Source of the DNA: Alphaproteobacteria bacterium
GTDB lineage: Bacteria > Pseudomonadota > Alphaproteobacteria > Bin95
NCBI GenBank assembly: GCA_030833925.1
Contig: JAURGE010000002.1
Coordinates: 1 to 64,000, forward strand
Direction of reading: 5' to 3'
DNA length: 64,000 nucleotides
Positions within the stretch are counted from its first letter, which is position 1. Each line of letters opens with the position of its first letter. Shown here piece after piece: positions 46,140 through 54,877 of this stretch. The notes under the pieces were generated by a model. The model had not been told where the DNA came from. It ran no database searches and saw only the letters and a list, made by a program, of their open reading frames with translations. A program made the translations under genes and the position numbers.

Positions 46140-47339
46140 TTAAATACGACTCGCCCTCCGGTTGATGCCCTCACTCTCCAGGAAGCCTGGTGAAAAATTA
46201 GCACCATGCCCAGGACCATTTGGAAGCTGTAAGCGGCCAGATACTACCTCAGGAAGTCCTGTGGCAACTTCTCGATACCAACCTGAAAGATAAGCGCGGA
46301 CAATTTCTTGGGTTAGTGTGTTGGGACTAGCAAACGCTAGATGACAATCAGCAGCAAATAAAATTGGGCCCACACAGTCATGAGGAGCAATCGGACGGTC
46401 AAACGCTTCAGCTATTGCCTGGATTCGGCGCCCCTCAGAAATACCGCCGACCCAGCCCATATCAAATTGGACTACATCAACGGCGCCTGCAACCAATGCA
46501 TCACGCAACCAACGAGTGGTTCCAAGGTTTTCGCTTGCAGCGACACGACCTCCTGTTTCATCCCGGTAACGTCGCAGATCCGTAATGTTGGAGAGGTCTA
46601 TTGGGTCCTCATGCCAGTAAATTCGATACTGACCAAGCGCCTCTGCAATATCTAGGGCAGCAGGAAGACGCCATAGACCATGATACTCAAGCATAATTTC
46701 AATTTCATCGCCGACTTCTTCCCGGATCTTTGCGATAATGTCGGTTGCCTCTTCTAAGTCTGCTCGGTCAATGTGCCAGCCATCGTGCTTGGACGCGAAC
46801 CGGTCATATGGCCATATTTTCATGCCAGTAATCCCGTCATCTAGCAGGGATCGAGCAAGTCCGCCTGGGTCACTTACCTGACGCGCGAGGTCATCCTCTC
46901 CCTCTCCCGCAGCGCGACTATCGCCGATTACCTTTGCTGCAAGATTGTAACCATCGCTTGCACAAGTATTATAAACGGGCAGTGTTTGATGAGCTGGGCC
47001 TCCCAGTAATTTGTACAGTGGTGCATCAAGAGCTTTTGCTGTTAGGTCCCAGATGGCAATATCAACTGCAGAGTTCCCACGAAGCTCAATAGAACGTGTA
47101 GGAAACCCTTGGAAGCGATTACCAAGCAAGCGGTTGAATGCTGTTCGGTGAACTTCCGGTTGACAGGGATCCTTCCCCAGCAAGTATGGAGCAAGAGTTT
47201 CATGAATATAAGCTTCGGTGGCTTTGGGATTCCGAAATGTCTCACCGAGACCTACCAGGCCCTCGTCAGTCTCCAAACGAACCCAAATACCATTCGGATA
47301 GGCCTCCGAAAGAACGGTTTCAATAGCTGTGATCTGCAT
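46140..47339 (-). CDS. Enolase-superfamily (mandelate racemase-like) enzyme
   Basis: I start at the ATG at 47339 (MQITAIETVLSEAYPNGIWV), with about 24 extra residues possible upstream. The 399-residue product has the capping domain, then barrel motifs: GITGMKIWPYDRF with the KxW-type lysine, the metal ligands in IMLEYHG, HEDPIDL and AASENLG, and a final His in PHDCVGP. This resembles the mandelate racemase subgroup, acid-sugar dehydratases or racemases. It is divergent from the acyl-CoA dehydrogenase with 55 bases between starts. Confidence 0.85.
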   Translation of the reverse strand: MQITAIETVLSEAYPNGIWVRLETDEGLVGLGETFRNPKATEAYIHETLAPYLLGKDPCQPEVHRTAFNRLLGNRFQGFPTRSIELRGNSAVDIAIWDLTAKALDAPLYKLLGGPAHQTLPVYNTCASDGYNLAAKVIGDSRAAGEGEDDLARQVSDPGGLARSLLDDGITGMKIWPYDRFASKHDGWHIDRADLEEATDIIAKIREEVGDEIEIMLEYHGLWRLPAALDIAEALGQYRIYWHEDPIDLSNITDLRRYRDETGGRVAASENLGTTRWLRDALVAGAVDVVQFDMGWVGGISEGRRIQAIAEAFDRPIAPHDCVGPILFAADCHLAFASPNTLTQEIVRAYLSGWYREVATGLPEVVSGRLQLPNGPGHGANFSPGFLESEGINRRASRI

Positions 47340-47394
47340 AGATCTTGCTCCAAAAACTACTTTTAGAAGAAAGCATACGGGAAAGGGCGTCAAC

Positions 47395-48591
47395 ATGCGC
47401 GAAGGTGACATGCAAAGTGGTGGCGGGATGGGTTTTGATTTTGTTCAGGATTATCGACCCAATTGGGAAACAGATGATGTAGCTATTTTCCGAAACGCGG
47501 CTCGCAAATTTCTAGAAGCAGAATTCAAACCTCATATTGAGCGTTGGTCTAAACAGGGTTTTATCGATAAGTCAGCGTGGCGCGCAGCAGGACAAGCTGG
47601 CTTCCTTTGCCCATCAATCCCGGAGGAATATGGCGGTGGTGGTGGCTCAATTGCCCACCATTTTGCGTGGTTGGAAGAAGTAGAGCGCATTACCCTGGGC
47701 GCTGCATTTGGAGATGGCGTCCATTCCGGGATCTGTGCCCATTATCTCTTAGAATTCGGAACAGAACCGCAAAAGCGCTCATGGCTGCCAAAGTTGGCAT
47801 CTGGCGAAGTGGTGTGTGCCATTGGGATGACAGAACCTGGCACAGGCTCTGATCTTCAGTCTGTAAAAACACGGGCAGTAGCAAACGGTGATGGCTTCCA
47901 AATAAATGGTCAAAAAACTTTCATAACGAACGGCCAAAACGCAGATCTGATCATACTTGTGGCGAAAACAGACCCAGAGGCACGCGCAAAGGGAATATCG
48001 CTGATGCTGGTGGATATGAATCTGCCAGGTGTTTCACGCGGCAGAAATTTAGAGAAAATAGGCTTACATGCGGCGGACACTTCGGAACTTTTCTTCGAAG
48101 ATGTGCTTGTTACTTCAGAGGCCGTCCTAGGTGGGAAAACAGGCCAAGGTTTCTATCAGCTCATGAACCAATTACCGCAGGAAAGATTACTGATTGCCGT
48201 CGGAGCTGTTGCCTCCATGGAGACAGGGCTCGACCTAACCATTGACTACGTCAAAGCACGACGCGCCTTTGGGCAGGCAATATTCGATTTCCAGAACACC
48301 AAACATAAGCTGGCTGAGGCCGTAACCGAAGCCAGAGTAGCGCGAGTTTTTGTCGATGACTGCGTCGAACGCCTCTTGGCAGGAACACTGGATTCAAAAA
48401 TCGCATCTATGGCCAAGTGGTGGGCTACCCAGAAACAAAACGAAGTTCTTGATCTCTGTGTCCAACTCCACGGAGGGTATGGCTATATGTCGGAGTACCC
48501 GATTGCTCGAATGTGGACGGATGCAAGAGTACAAAAAATCTACGGGGGCACTAATGAAATCATGAAAGAGTTAATCGCACGCTCTTTGTAA
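47395..48591 (+). CDS. Acyl-CoA dehydrogenase (long-chain-like)
   Basis: This FAD enzyme of about 398 residues introduces the 2,3-double bond in acyl-CoA. Motifs are GMTEPGTGSDLQSV, FITNGQNADL and the C-terminal YGGTNEIMKEL, where the position of the medium-chain-type Glu is Gly, as in long-chain and isovaleryl dehydrogenases. The catalytic base is then likely elsewhere, for example in LPQERLLIAVGA. The start may be 47395 or the ATG at 47410, both with acceptable ribosome sites. Confidence 0.9.
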   Translation: MREGDMQSGGGMGFDFVQDYRPNWETDDVAIFRNAARKFLEAEFKPHIERWSKQGFIDKSAWRAAGQAGFLCPSIPEEYGGGGGSIAHHFAWLEEVERITLGAAFGDGVHSGICAHYLLEFGTEPQKRSWLPKLASGEVVCAIGMTEPGTGSDLQSVKTRAVANGDGFQINGQKTFITNGQNADLIILVAKTDPEARAKGISLMLVDMNLPGVSRGRNLEKIGLHAADTSELFFEDVLVTSEAVLGGKTGQGFYQLMNQLPQERLLIAVGAVASMETGLDLTIDYVKARRAFGQAIFDFQNTKHKLAEAVTEARVARVFVDDCVERLLAGTLDSKIASMAKWWATQKQNEVLDLCVQLHGGYGYMSEYPIARMWTDARVQKIYGGTNEIMKELIARSL

Positions 48592-48682
48592 GAAGATGAA
48601 AAGCTTACATAAACTCACGATTGACTATAGTCTTAAAAATCTTCAGCGTTTTTATCGAAATCCAAATAGTGGCCAACATCCC

Positions 48683-48865
48683 ATGCGTATTTGCATATGC
48701 AATGGCATCAAAGAAGAAGCTATCCGTGCAGCACTGGAAAGTGGTGCAGCAAAAGTTGCAGACATATATCGCCACAGCGAGTGTGCGCCGAGCTGTGGTC
48801 AATGCGTACCTCTCATTCGGGAGATCCTAAACAACCATGCACCGCTTCAGTTCAGCTCAGACTAG
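48683..48865 (+). CDS. Bacterioferritin-associated ferredoxin (BFD-like [2Fe-2S])
   Basis: The ATG at 48683 gives a compact 60-residue product starting MRICICNGI, which is the usual BFD length; the longer frame from 48596 adds an unlikely N-terminus. Cys4, Cys6, Cys38 and Cys41 form the [2Fe-2S] site (CIC and CGQC), with an extra Cys34. Bfd proteins reduce and release iron from bacterioferritin, but small BFD domains also occur as NirB/assembly modules. It sits between the acyl-CoA dehydrogenase and the DsrE-like gene. Confidence 0.85.
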   Translation: MRICICNGIKEEAIRAALESGAAKVADIYRHSECAPSCGQCVPLIREILNNHAPLQFSSD

Positions 48866-48874
48866 GTCGAAGCA

Positions 48875-49282
48875 ATGTCACTTGGTCGTCTGACTATAAT
48901 AATTCAAACTAAGGCACTAGACAGAGTTCACTATGCTCTGATGCTCGCTGCATCACACGCAGCCCTTGATGGGAAAGTGCACCTTTTTTTCGGCATAGAA
49001 GGTGTAGAGACGCTGAAGGTAAATAATTGGCCTAACCTGAAGACTGCCTCTGGCGAAGGGGGAGCGGCCTACTTGGATAGACTAGAAGTGGCGGGCGCAG
49101 CTCATCCAGATGAGCTATTTTCGGCTCTCAAGGAATTAGATGTCGAAATAACCGCATGTGACACGGCACTCTCCGTAGCTGGAATGTCCCCCGGAAGCAT
49201 GATGCAAAGTGTCAATATAGAAATTTCTGGTATCACTTCTGCGCTATCCAATGGGAAGGATGGCCAGATCATTTACGTCTAA
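48875..49282 (+). CDS. DsrE/DsrF-like (peroxiredoxin-family-like) small protein
   Basis: The 135-residue product fits the DsrE-like fold: an N-terminal strand RLTIIIQTKALDRVHYALMLA, HLFFGIEGVETL, then a mid-protein Cys95 in ITACDTAL and a long GMSPGSMMQSVN helix. DsrE proteins are sulfur carriers or redox proteins; a single conserved cysteine suits persulfide transfer. The coupling to the BFD gene ten bases upstream suggests a shared iron/sulfur role (inference). Confidence 0.65.
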   Translation: MSLGRLTIIIQTKALDRVHYALMLAASHAALDGKVHLFFGIEGVETLKVNNWPNLKTASGEGGAAYLDRLEVAGAAHPDELFSALKELDVEITACDTALSVAGMSPGSMMQSVNIEISGITSALSNGKDGQIIYV

Positions 49283-49336
49283 TCGACGGGTAACGTATAT
49301 TCTTCAAAACCGTTTTAATTGTTGGAGGTATTCCCT

Positions 49337-50008
49337 ATGGGCACGGTAATTTCACTCAAGGCTGCAGATGGACATCAGTTCGATTGCTACAAGGCGGATC
49401 CCTCCGGGACACCTAGAGGCGGATTGGTGGTCATCCAAGAAATTTTTGGCGTTAACAGTCACATACGTGAAGTTGCAGACGGTTATGCAGCCGATGGCTT
49501 TGCTGTTTTAGCGCCGGCACTCTTTGACAGAGCAGAGAAAAATTTTGAGGTAGGCTATACCCCCGACGACATTGCCAAGGGCCGTGACACGCGTGCCAAG
49601 GTTGACTGGAATGATGCTGTCAAAGATGTTGCTTCTACAGTAGCAGCCCTGAAGGCCGCTAATGTTGGCAAGATAGGGAGCGTTGGCTACTGCTGGGGCG
49701 GATCGATGTCATGGCTCACAGCAACTCGCGTCGGCATAGATGCTTCCGTCTGTTACTATGGAGGCCAGATTGCGATGTTTAACGACGAGGCCCCCAAGAA
49801 TCCCGTGATGATGCACTTTGGGGAAAATGACCATGGCATTCCTATGGCTGACGTTGAAAAAATCCGTGCAGCCCACGGGGATGCACAAGTGTTTATTTAC
49901 CCAGCTGGCCATGGCTTTAACTGTGACCATCGCGGGGATTTTAATGACGAAAGTGCCAAGCTTGCTCGGTCACGGACGCTGGAATTCTTTGCCAAGCACA
50001 TAGGGTAG
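49337..50008 (+). CDS. Dienelactone hydrolase-family protein
   Basis: The ATG at 49337 follows TTGGAGG, which acts as the ribosome site; the upstream TTG frame is therefore leader. The 223-residue product has the DLH triad Cys119 (GYCWGGSMS), Asp165 (GENDHGIP) and His192 (PAGHGFNC). EIFGVN at 35-40 is the conserved Glu loop. Carboxymethylenebutenolidases open dienelactones in aromatic breakdown; the exact substrate here is inferred. Confidence 0.92.
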   Translation: MGTVISLKAADGHQFDCYKADPSGTPRGGLVVIQEIFGVNSHIREVADGYAADGFAVLAPALFDRAEKNFEVGYTPDDIAKGRDTRAKVDWNDAVKDVASTVAALKAANVGKIGSVGYCWGGSMSWLTATRVGIDASVCYYGGQIAMFNDEAPKNPVMMHFGENDHGIPMADVEKIRAAHGDAQVFIYPAGHGFNCDHRGDFNDESAKLARSRTLEFFAKHIG

Positions 50009-50044
50009 AGACATCACAGAGCTCAAAAAAAAACTGCAAAACTG

Positions 50045-50066
50045 GCAACTAACACCAATTAGTTGC
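50045..50066 (+). repeat. 8-bp inverted repeat before the PaiB-like gene
   Basis: GCAACTAA - CACCAA - TTAGTTGC is a perfect inverted repeat, 37 bases after the dienelactone hydrolase stop and about 104 bases before the PaiB-like start. There is no T-run downstream. It could be an operator or a weak 3' hairpin. Confidence 0.45.
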
Positions 50067-50169
50067 AGCCGGCGAGTCCTCCGTTGGAAGTCCAGTAGCC
50101 TTTAGGATGCAATGACATGAGCCAGTGTTACTGTTTCGATAAACTTGTATTTCTGGAAGGCTGAGAGAA

Positions 50170-50808
50170 TTGTACGTTCCGTCACACTTTTTGGGCTCCA
50201 AGGAGGACGCCTTAAACATAATCAGTGAGCATCCTTTCGCTGTTTTGGTCACAACGGCAGCAAATGGCGGTTTACCGCCAGTTACTCAGCTACCTTTAAT
50301 ATTAGATCAAAACTCGCCGCATGAGCGGCTACTTGGCCATGTAGCCCGAAGTAACCCCCATGCGAACGCTCTTTGTCAGCCAAGCCCGGCAATAGCTTTA
50401 TTCTCCGGTCCAAACGCCTACATCTCGCCAACTTGGTACCCCTCTAAGAGTGATAGGCACGGGGTTGTACCAACATGGAATTATGTAGCAGTCGAAATAA
50501 CCGGCAAAATCGAACCGATAAGTGACGATGTAGAGAAGCGACGATGCGTAAATGATCTCTCGAAAGTTTTTGAAGGTGATGAGCCGAATTCTTGGCGACT
50601 TGATGATGAGCCAGAAGATTACGTCAGAAAGATGCTCGGTGGCATAGTGGCTTTTGCAATCGAGATAGAAAAAATCGAAGCAAAATATAAGCTTAGCCAA
50701 AATAGATCTAAGCTCGATCAGAGCGGTGTCATTGAGGGGCTACACACCTCCGGAAGATCTGGCGCGGCCAGTATTATGCACGAAATGGTTAAGCGAGGAT
50801 TGGGGTGA
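50170..50808 (+). CDS. PaiB-like FMN-binding negative transcriptional regulator
   Basis: The 212-residue product starts MYVPSHF, the hallmark N-terminus of PaiB, at a TTG at 50170. It then has HPFAVLVTT, GHVARSNPHA, ALFSGPNAYISPTWY and VPTWNYVAVE(I)TG, the family signature. PaiB proteins have an FMN-binding split-barrel fold and were linked to control of sporulation enzymes in Bacillus; many may instead be enzymes that use flavin. It converges with the cfa gene. Confidence 0.88.
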   Translation: MYVPSHFLGSKEDALNIISEHPFAVLVTTAANGGLPPVTQLPLILDQNSPHERLLGHVARSNPHANALCQPSPAIALFSGPNAYISPTWYPSKSDRHGVVPTWNYVAVEITGKIEPISDDVEKRRCVNDLSKVFEGDEPNSWRLDDEPEDYVRKMLGGIVAFAIEIEKIEAKYKLSQNRSKLDQSGVIEGLHTSGRSGAASIMHEMVKRGLG

Positions 50809-50828
50809 TAGAAAACTTGACCCGCAAA

Positions 50829-51956
50829 TTATCGCCAGACCGGAATATCTGTCCTGTCGCCATGGCTAAGTAATACTTGCCACAGTTGGTTAAGGCGCAG
50901 CCTAAAACCCGCTGCAGAGGCAGCAAGGTAAAAGACAAACATGCGACGGAAACGTTCATCATACCGTCCAGGATCTAGTTCCGAGTATCGGTCACCGAGA
51001 TTTTGTAACCAGCACATAAGTGTTTTGTCATAGTCGGGACCAAAATTATGCCAATCTTCTATCACAAAAACCTTCTCTGCTGCCGCAGCAAGCTCACTGG
51101 CAGATGGCAAATAACCGTTAGGAAAAATGTAACGGTTGAACCAAGGATCGAGGTAAGGGCCTTTTTCACGATGGCCTATTGTATGGAGTAGGAAGCGTCC
51201 CTGAGGCTTCAACGCGGCTTTTACGGTCTCAAAATATGTATCGTAGTTCTTGGCCCCCACGTGCTCAAACATTCCGATCGAGTAGATAGCATCAAAAGTT
51301 TCGTTGACATCACGGTAGTCTTGAAGACGGATCTCGACATCCAGACCTGCGTTGCGCTGGAGACCAAGCTTAACTTGCTCCTCTGAAATAGTGACTCCTA
51401 CAACCTGAACCCCGAAGGTTTGTGCCAGGTGATAGGCGGAACCGCCCCAGCCACAGCCAATATCCAGAACCTTCATCCCTGGTTTCAATTCTAGTTTGGC
51501 GGCAATTAAGTTTAACTTTGCAATCTGAGCTGATGCCAGATCTGAGGCACCACTGCACCAATACCCGCAGCTGTAGATCATCAATTCATCGAGCAAAATC
51601 TCAAAAAGTTTATTTCCAGCGTCATAATGTGTTTGAGCTACCTTAGTAGCGCGAAGCTTAGACTGACGGTTTAAAATCGAATTATTGATGGCCTGAATGT
51701 GCCTGCTCGTCTTCAAAATCCAAAGCTTGTCTCGAATGCCAGCAGGTTTCATTAAACGGACGAGGAGCTCATCCATAGCCAATGCATCGAACCAACCATC
51801 CATATAGGCTTCGCCAAATCCAAGAGAGCCTCCGAGCATTGCACGACGCCATAATCTATTGTCGTGAACCTGAATGTCCCAGGGTCGGCTACCGCCAACC
51901 TCGATATCTGCTTCTTCAAGCCAACGCCTAGCTTGACCCTCAAAAAACCTGTCCAT
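50829..51956 (-). CDS. cfa: Cyclopropane-fatty-acyl-phospholipid synthase
   Basis: CFA synthase transfers a methylene from SAM to double bonds of membrane lipids. I start at the ATG at 51956, which has AGGGGAAAGGGG upstream; a TTG at 51980 would add eight residues. The 375-residue product has THYDAGNKLFEI at 109-120, the YSCGYW segment and the SAM motif VLDIGCGWGG at 163-172. FEHVGAKNY and the C-terminal region complete the family layout. Confidence 0.95.
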   Translation of the reverse strand: MDRFFEGQARRWLEEADIEVGGSRPWDIQVHDNRLWRRAMLGGSLGFGEAYMDGWFDALAMDELLVRLMKPAGIRDKLWILKTSRHIQAINNSILNRQSKLRATKVAQTHYDAGNKLFEILLDELMIYSCGYWCSGASDLASAQIAKLNLIAAKLELKPGMKVLDIGCGWGGSAYHLAQTFGVQVVGVTISEEQVKLGLQRNAGLDVEIRLQDYRDVNETFDAIYSIGMFEHVGAKNYDTYFETVKAALKPQGRFLLHTIGHREKGPYLDPWFNRYIFPNGYLPSASELAAAAEKVFVIEDWHNFGPDYDKTLMCWLQNLGDRYSELDPGRYDERFRRMFVFYLAASAAGFRLRLNQLWQVLLSHGDRTDIPVWR

Positions 51957-52072
51957 GCCCCTTTCCCCTGGGGCGGCCAACAGATTCCTTATGCGGCTAG
52001 CGCGCCCTCTGGTTATCTACGGTGATAAAAAATATTACCAAAAAGGGTTTTATGTAAAGTTTTAGACAATAG

Positions 52073-53341
52073 TCAGAGGCCTTCATCAAAGTCCTTGGAG
52101 ACCCGATAAAAATGAGGCATCACCGCGCTCAAACCATTCTTTTCGTGATTTCGAACAAGGCTGCGAGCGATTGTACGCAAATGTACTTCGTCGGGGCCAT
52201 CGATAAATTGAAGCGCTCTACCCCATGTCCAAAGGTATGAAAGCGGCGTATCAGGCGTTAGGCCCATAGCACCGAATACTTGCATAGCACGGTTGACAAC
52301 CGTTGTTTGAAGACGGGCAGCTACTACCTTAATTTTTGACACTTCCATTCGGGCTGCGCGCGGACCTTCAGTATCAATCATCCAAGCTGCGCGGAGGACT
52401 AAAAGCCGGGCCATATCTATCTCCTGGCGTGACAGTGCGACGGCTTCACGGACAGTATCGTGATCAATAGTTCTTTTGCCGAATGTATTCCGGTTTAATC
52501 CACGCTCTATCATAAGCTCTAGTGCCACCTCACACTGGCCTATGGTCCGCATGCAATGGTGGATTCGGCCCGGGCCGAGGCGTGCCTGGGCGATCATAAA
52601 GCCATCGCCCTCTTCGGCTATAATGTTAGATGTCGGCACCCGAACATTGTCGAAAACGACCTCGCAATGTCCCTCTGGACTGATGTGATGCATCACAGGC
52701 AGGTTGCGGCGGATAGAAACACCTGGCGTATTGGGGTGTACGAGGACCTGAGACTGTTGACGGTGGGTCTCTGCACTTGGATCGGTCTTACCCATCACTA
52801 TCATCACGCCAAGATTAGGGTGCTCAGCATTGGTAATGAACCACTTGCGCCCATTTATGACATATTCATTTCCATCTTTTTCAATTCGAGTCTGGACGTT
52901 CGTGGCATCAGAGGAAGCTACTTCCGGCTCGGTCATGCAAAAAGCTGAGCGAATTTCACCTTCTAAAAGGGGCTTCAAATAGGCGTCTTTCTGCTCAGGC
53001 GTACCAAACATGTGAAATACTTCCATATTTCCGGTGTCAGGTGCGTTGCAGTTAAACATCTCCGGCGACCAATAGATGCGGCCCATTATTTCAGCAAGTG
53101 GCGCGTATTCCAGGTTAGTCAGACCTTGGCCTGGGGCATCCTCGGGCAGATCCGGCAAAAAGAAATTCCACAACCCCTCGGACTTGGCTTTAGCTTTAAT
53201 ATCTTCACAAAAAGCCGGGGGGAAAGTCCCCGCCTCAGTCAACTGATGCCATTCCTTATCGCGCGGCACGATCTCTCGCTCCATAAAGTCTGAAACACGC
53301 TCCTGCAGCTGTTTCACCTTTTCCGAATAGCCGAAGTCCAT
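52073..53341 (-). CDS. Acyl-CoA dehydrogenase (ACAD10/11-like)
   Basis: I start at the ATG at 53341 (MDFGYSEKVKQLQERV), matching the family start; the frame extends 65 codons further but overlaps the divergent thioredoxin-fused gene. The 422-residue product has CMTEPEVASSDATN in the flavin region and IDGPDEVHLRTIARSL at the C-terminus, which is typical of the ACAD10/11 subgroup. It probably oxidises longer or branched acyl-CoAs. The control region is shared with the gene at 53431. Confidence 0.9.
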   Translation of the reverse strand: MDFGYSEKVKQLQERVSDFMEREIVPRDKEWHQLTEAGTFPPAFCEDIKAKAKSEGLWNFFLPDLPEDAPGQGLTNLEYAPLAEIMGRIYWSPEMFNCNAPDTGNMEVFHMFGTPEQKDAYLKPLLEGEIRSAFCMTEPEVASSDATNVQTRIEKDGNEYVINGRKWFITNAEHPNLGVMIVMGKTDPSAETHRQQSQVLVHPNTPGVSIRRNLPVMHHISPEGHCEVVFDNVRVPTSNIIAEEGDGFMIAQARLGPGRIHHCMRTIGQCEVALELMIERGLNRNTFGKRTIDHDTVREAVALSRQEIDMARLLVLRAAWMIDTEGPRAARMEVSKIKVVAARLQTTVVNRAMQVFGAMGLTPDTPLSYLWTWGRALQFIDGPDEVHLRTIARSLVRNHEKNGLSAVMPHFYRVSKDFDEGL

Positions 53342-53430
53342 TGTTTTAATCCGCTTATCTCTAGATTCAATTTTTCTAATGTAGCGCCGCATCTCCTCTG
53401 GGGCTATCGTTTGTCCGGGGAGGACAGACA

Positions 53431-54873
53431 ATGCGTTTTGTCGCGGTTGTAAAAGAAGATTGCCCAACATGCAGATTGGCAGTTCCTGCGTTGGCAGAAA
53501 TGCGCGCTGCCGGACTAGAACTCGAGATAATAACACAGGATATAGCCCAGTTTCCTCGGGGCTTGAGCCCTAGACACGACTCAGACCTTCTTGAAAGCCA
53601 TAAGCTCCGCATCGAGATAGTTCCAACAGTTATTGCCTTTGACGAAAAGACAGAAAATTCTCGCGTTTACGGCTGGAATAAAAACGAATGGCGCTCAATC
53701 ACCGGACTTAGCGAACTCGGCAACACAATGCCTGAAAACATGCCCGGTTGCGGTGCCCTTAATGTAGCCCCCGGAATGCCCGAAAGGCTAGCTTTACGAG
53801 CTGGGGAAATTTCACTGAATTCACGCTCAATCGAAGTTGATGACGAAAGCGACCCAATGGAGGTTGCCTTCGATCGCGGTTGGACCGATGGCCTGCCAGT
53901 GACGCCACCGACTGATTTGCGGGTCGCAAGAATGCTCGCCGGCACAAGCAAGAAGTCAGATGAAATTATTGGATTAATCCCCCCTAATCTCGTCCCATGC
54001 ACCGTCGAGAAAGCTGCCATAAATGCAGTCATGGCAGGCTGTCGCCCTGAGTACTTTCCGGTTTTATTAGGAGCCATAAAAGCGGCTCTGGAGCCCGAGT
54101 TTGCTATGCATGGACTTCTTTGCACCCTTGCCTTTTCTGGTCCTCTTCTGCTGGTGAATGGCCCCATTTCTCGACGTATCGGGATGAACTCTGGTGGGAA
54201 TGCCCTTGGGCAAGGTAACCGAGCAAACGCTACCATCGGACGGGCATTTCAGCTGATAATCCGAAATGTTGGCGGCGGTCGACCACAAGAAATCGACCGC
54301 GCATGCCTTGGCCAACCAGGAAAATACACTTTCTGCTTTGCAGAGGATGAACGCGACGAGGACTGGGTTCCACTTGCGCAGGCCAGGGGCATTGAGGCTG
54401 GAAAGTCGGCAGTCACACTTTTCCACGCCGATGGAGTTACTGGATTTGTTGACCAAAAAAGCAGGACGGCAGCAGAACTATGTGAATCAATGGCCATGCA
54501 ACTATGGAGCGTAAATCACCCAAGGCTAGCTCGTTGGGGCAATGCGATTCTTGTTATTTCTCCTAATCACTATGAAATTTTTCGGAAAGATGGATGGGGT
54601 AGAGCAGAGATTGAAGATGGACTGCATCAAGCCTTAAAACGACCAGTATCAGAAATTATGGAGGGAGCTGGCCATCCGCTCGGCATGACGCCAGCACAGG
54701 CGGATCAGTATGCCGACTCTAAGGGCATGATTGACAAATTCCATCCAGGAGGTCTCTTGATAGTCAGAGCTGGTGGCCCCGGCGCTCTAATGTCCGCTAT
54801 TATTGGCGGGTGGACTGGTGGTCGAAATAATGCAGAAGTGCGGCCTGTTACCCGCGCCTTAGAGGAGTTTTAA
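53431..54873 (+). CDS. Thioredoxin-domain fusion protein next to the UGSC selenoprotein
   Basis: The first ~100 residues are thioredoxin-like: a strand MRFVAVVKED, the redox motif CPTC at 11-14, and a cis-Pro motif IVPTVIAF at about 67-74. Residues ~130-480 form a second domain with PMEVAFDRGWTDGLPVTPP, VPCTVEKAAINAVMAGCRPEYFPV and MNSGGNALGQGNRANATIG. I do not know its reaction; many cysteines (for example in PGCGAL, LVPCT, AGCRP) suggest redox or metal chemistry. It ends four bases before the selenoprotein start. In some relatives the first cysteine of CPTC may be Sec (memory, not checked). Total length 480. Confidence 0.7.
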   Translation: MRFVAVVKEDCPTCRLAVPALAEMRAAGLELEIITQDIAQFPRGLSPRHDSDLLESHKLRIEIVPTVIAFDEKTENSRVYGWNKNEWRSITGLSELGNTMPENMPGCGALNVAPGMPERLALRAGEISLNSRSIEVDDESDPMEVAFDRGWTDGLPVTPPTDLRVARMLAGTSKKSDEIIGLIPPNLVPCTVEKAAINAVMAGCRPEYFPVLLGAIKAALEPEFAMHGLLCTLAFSGPLLLVNGPISRRIGMNSGGNALGQGNRANATIGRAFQLIIRNVGGGRPQEIDRACLGQPGKYTFCFAEDERDEDWVPLAQARGIEAGKSAVTLFHADGVTGFVDQKSRTAAELCESMAMQLWSVNHPRLARWGNAILVISPNHYEIFRKDGWGRAEIEDGLHQALKRPVSEIMEGAGHPLGMTPAQADQYADSKGMIDKFHPGGLLIVRAGGPGALMSAIIGGWTGGRNNAEVRPVTRALEEF

Positions 54874-54877
54874 GCCT

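Noticed and set aside
50045-50066. Intrinsic terminator of the dienelactone hydrolase
   Set aside because: The stem is perfect but has no T-run on the plus strand, so I list it only as an inverted repeat.
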